NCBI GenBank assembly: GCA_016800925.1
Contig: JABCPU010000139.1
Coordinates: 93,279 to 157,278 of the forward strand
Origin: Suillus spraguei
Taxonomy: Eukaryota > Basidiomycota > Agaricomycetes > Boletales > Suillaceae
Direction: 5' to 3'
Length of the DNA stretch: 64,000 nucleotides
Part shown: in pieces, positions 61,755 through 64,000 of the stretch
Numbering within the stretch: position 1 is the first letter of the stretch
Layout: the number at the start of each line of letters is the position of its first letter
Translations under genes and position numbers: made by a program
The notes under the pieces: generated by a model
Seen by the model: the letters and a program-made list of their open reading frames with translations, nothing else
What the model was told of the DNA's origin: nothing
Database searches by the model: none

Positions 61755-62443
61755 GCACCTATGTTGGACGCTAGTATAGTCCGAGCCTCCCTCGTTCATC
61801 TTTTGCAAACTACTTCATGTTACCTCCGTATTCCCCTTCCATGTAATACTGTTCTACCACATGACAACGGTGCTGTTGACTGAATATCTTCACTAGTATT
61901 TGAAGCAAATATTGCTTTTACTTGTTGCGTAGTGCTCAGGCGCCGAGGTTTTAATTTAAGATGAGTATGATACTTATGACTGCCTGAATTTAGTCGTCCT
62001 ATTCATCACATATTCAGTGTGTGCACGTTATTGTCTGTGAACTTGATCTGGTGGTGGCTACATCAGCTAACATAAGGACGGATTCAAACAATTGATCCGC
62101 GGAAGCAATCTGTCCGTCCATCCCATTATGTGAGGCCTTCATAAATTATATTCTGCAAGCTTACAACGAGATGAAAAACCACGCGTCTTAAGTACTTCAG
62201 CCATATTTTATGCAGTCACTAGTGTTCGAGACGTTCCTCTAATTTAAGGTCTCCAATGCTCGAGCAAGGTGAGGTTTGTTCACCGTGACGAACGAGCACT
62301 AGTACTCAGCAACGAACCACTTGACTACTAGCAGCTCTTTACGTGTGGCATCAACCACACTTCACCGAGGCGAAAGCGGAAACACGACTTACTGTCATGG
62401 CGAGTCACACAAAAATATGACCGTACCCTATCAGGCCGGTAAG
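61755..62443. other. No recognisable feature
   Basis: About 690 bp after the Rab stop codon. The first part is presumably its 3' untranslated region. I see no ORF, RNA or repeat I can support. Confidence 0.5.
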
Positions 62444-62629
62444 CTACGGGTTTAGATGACAACTATTCAAACTCACAGTGAGATCGATTACAACTCCCTG
62501 GCATACATCGCCAGCGCAGCAATCATCATTGTTGTTGCAGAGGAAGGGACATTCACTGTCCGCATTGACAGGAGACGCTGTCAACTTGAAAACAACAACA
62601 ACGCCGGCGAGGATGAAGAAGAAATGCAT
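62444..62629 (-). CDS. Small secreted cysteine-rich protein candidate
   Basis: From the ATG at 62627-62629 the frame gives MHFFFILAGVVVVFKLTASP, a good signal peptide with likely cleavage after VNA, then DSECPFLCNNNDDCCAGDVC, with six cysteines in a knottin-like spacing (C-x3-C-x6-CC-x4-C). A GTGAGT donor after VVIDLT near 62478 suggests that the open frame to 62444 reads into an intron, so the true 3' end is not determined. Such proteins are common among secreted fungal effectors; no function is assigned. It could be a pseudogene or have a short second exon. Confidence 0.5.
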   Translation of the reverse strand: MHFFFILAGVVVVFKLTASPVNADSECPFLCNNNDDCCAGDVCQGVVIDLTVSLNSCHLNP

Positions 62630-62639
62630 TATTCGTGAG

Positions 62640-64000
62640 ATGTGATATGTGACGACCTCAAAACAAATCTGAAGGGGACGGTAGGAAGACAGCCCGCTTT
62701 TAAGTCCCGGATAGCGTTCTGTGCGGAACCTGTCCACCTGCAATACTCTTTCTATAATTTGCATTGTCAGCAAACCTCAGACTTATCTTACTCTTTGCAG
62801 AAGAACATTGGTAATGTGTAATTCTTTTATCCGGTCTATGATAGGTGACACGACGAACCCTGGAGCTGGACTCAGGGGTCTCATGAATACTAAGAGGAAT
62901 TCAGAGTCTTACTATGCATGGGGAATGCGAAGGGAGGGTTCTTCAGGTATACTGCTATCTGCGAAACGCACACTATGCAGTACCATATTGTGAGAATCTC
63001 AAATTCTCATACTCTTTAGTGCCTGAAATAGATTTTCAGGCGAGGCTTCATGTCCATCATGTATTTCGGTCAGTTTTGCTTGTACTTCATGTGCTATGCG
63101 TATATCACTCCGCTAGTCACTGCGCGGGCCATGTCCACTGACTGGATTGGATACATATAGCGGACCCCAACCGACACCACGCCAGTCAAACCCAATTTAG
63201 CCCTGAGGCCTAAACATTGAACCACTGCAGGTCATGATACGTGTCGACTCTCCACTGTAGATCGCAAAGACCCTCCGAGTCCAGGACCTTCTTTTTCATT
63301 TTCCGGTCAAAGCAATGCTCCATTAATGATGTCCCCCATATTTTGTTCCATCACGTTACAGCAACGTCACAGGGAAGAAACATAGTTGAGTTTACATCTC
63401 CGATTCAATGTATTCTACTCACACCAATGTAAGCAGAATGTTTACGAATCACTATCTTCGACTTCACGCATGCTTGTAGTATTTACATCATGCTGGTGCA
63501 ATTTTGGAAGACTATATAAAGGTGCGCGCGAGGCAATTTCACTCAATGTATCACATGTGACAGGCGTGACTAAGCTGAAAATAGTTATACTAGAAGTACA
63601 ACAGTGGAGCTGCAGTTGTCCTCATGTGTGACATATCAAACGACAAAGTTAATTTTACAAGCGCAGCACCCTACCAGGTGAAGTAAAAGGCCTGCTTCTG
63701 GCTCAAAGCATGGTATCGACTGGTCTTGAAGAAATCAATAAACGTAGGCTGCAATCAAATAATCATACATCATGTTTTGATATACTGTCTGCATCGCAGT
63801 ATTGCTCGAGGCTTCACAGTAGTTGCAACAGACAGGCGTCGGAAAATCAAGCCTTGCGCTGCGAGTCAGCGATGACGTTTAGTCCCCTTCGTTCATCTGA
63901 ACAATTAGCATTGACTTCAAGGCACAAGACACAGGCCGATGGAAAGTATGTCCGGATCGCGACTTTCAGTAAAGTTCGACTTTATCGAGCGATGCGTGGA
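62640..64000. other. No recognisable gene; one TATA-like motif
   Basis: No ORF with recognisable domain content. A CTATATAAAGG motif at about 63510-63521 on the plus strand could be the promoter of a gene starting beyond the window, but no start or exon is evident in the following 480 bp. Confidence 0.35.

Overview
The window looks like nuclear DNA of an agaricomycete basidiomycete. The genes have many introns of about 48-60 nt, mostly GT-AG. The Sec4/Rab8-type GTPase, the polyporopepsin-like aspartic protease, the TRANK1-like UvrD helicases with TPR-rich tails, the Plavaka DNA transposon and the Ty3 chromoviruses are a typical agaricomycete set. No bacterial-style operons, rRNA, tRNA or CRISPR arrays were seen.

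Left part (1-10.2 kb): the 3' end of an unknown plus-strand gene (1-111), an internally deleted TRANK1-like helicase relic (about 937-2421, minus), a 27-bp minisatellite (about 3.6-4.6 kb), a secreted aspartic protease homologue whose catalytic motifs are degenerate (4856-6343, minus), a 142-bp foldback element and two unrecognised small genes. Middle part (10.2-41.8 kb): a transposon island with three decayed Ty3/gypsy chromoviruses (I at 12.6-19.1 kb, II at 20.5-31.5 kb, III at 34.8-41.75 kb) and a broken Plavaka transposase. At least six LTR families occur there or nearby as solo or nested copies. Most of these have TG...CA ends and recognisable 4- or 5-bp target duplications, so the insertion order can be read directly.

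Right part (42-64 kb): two tandem, full-size TRANK1-like genes on the minus strand (41984-about 50400 and 51925-about 60240), a six-exon Sec4/Rab8 GTPase on the plus strand (60843-61754), a small cysteine-rich secreted-protein candidate (about 62444-62629, minus) and about 1.4 kb with nothing recognisable. The 1-2.7 kb relic is a deletion derivative most similar to the 52-60 kb copy, including its flanks on both sides.

The most interesting points are these. (1) The helicase family carries an N-terminal module with RelE/ParE-toxin-like sequence, an intron inside the Walker A codons (with a GC donor in one copy) and an IQ motif near the C-terminus; the middle copy has several frameshifts. (2) In the retroelements nearly every in-frame stop is TGA where the paralogue or family suggests arginine CGA, a CpG-deamination or RIP-like signature. 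(3) A third, 491-codon ORF with zinc knuckles lies downstream of the chromodomain in element II and comes back into frame exactly when two solo LTRs and their target duplications are subtracted. (4) The aspartic protease has lost its second catalytic aspartate.
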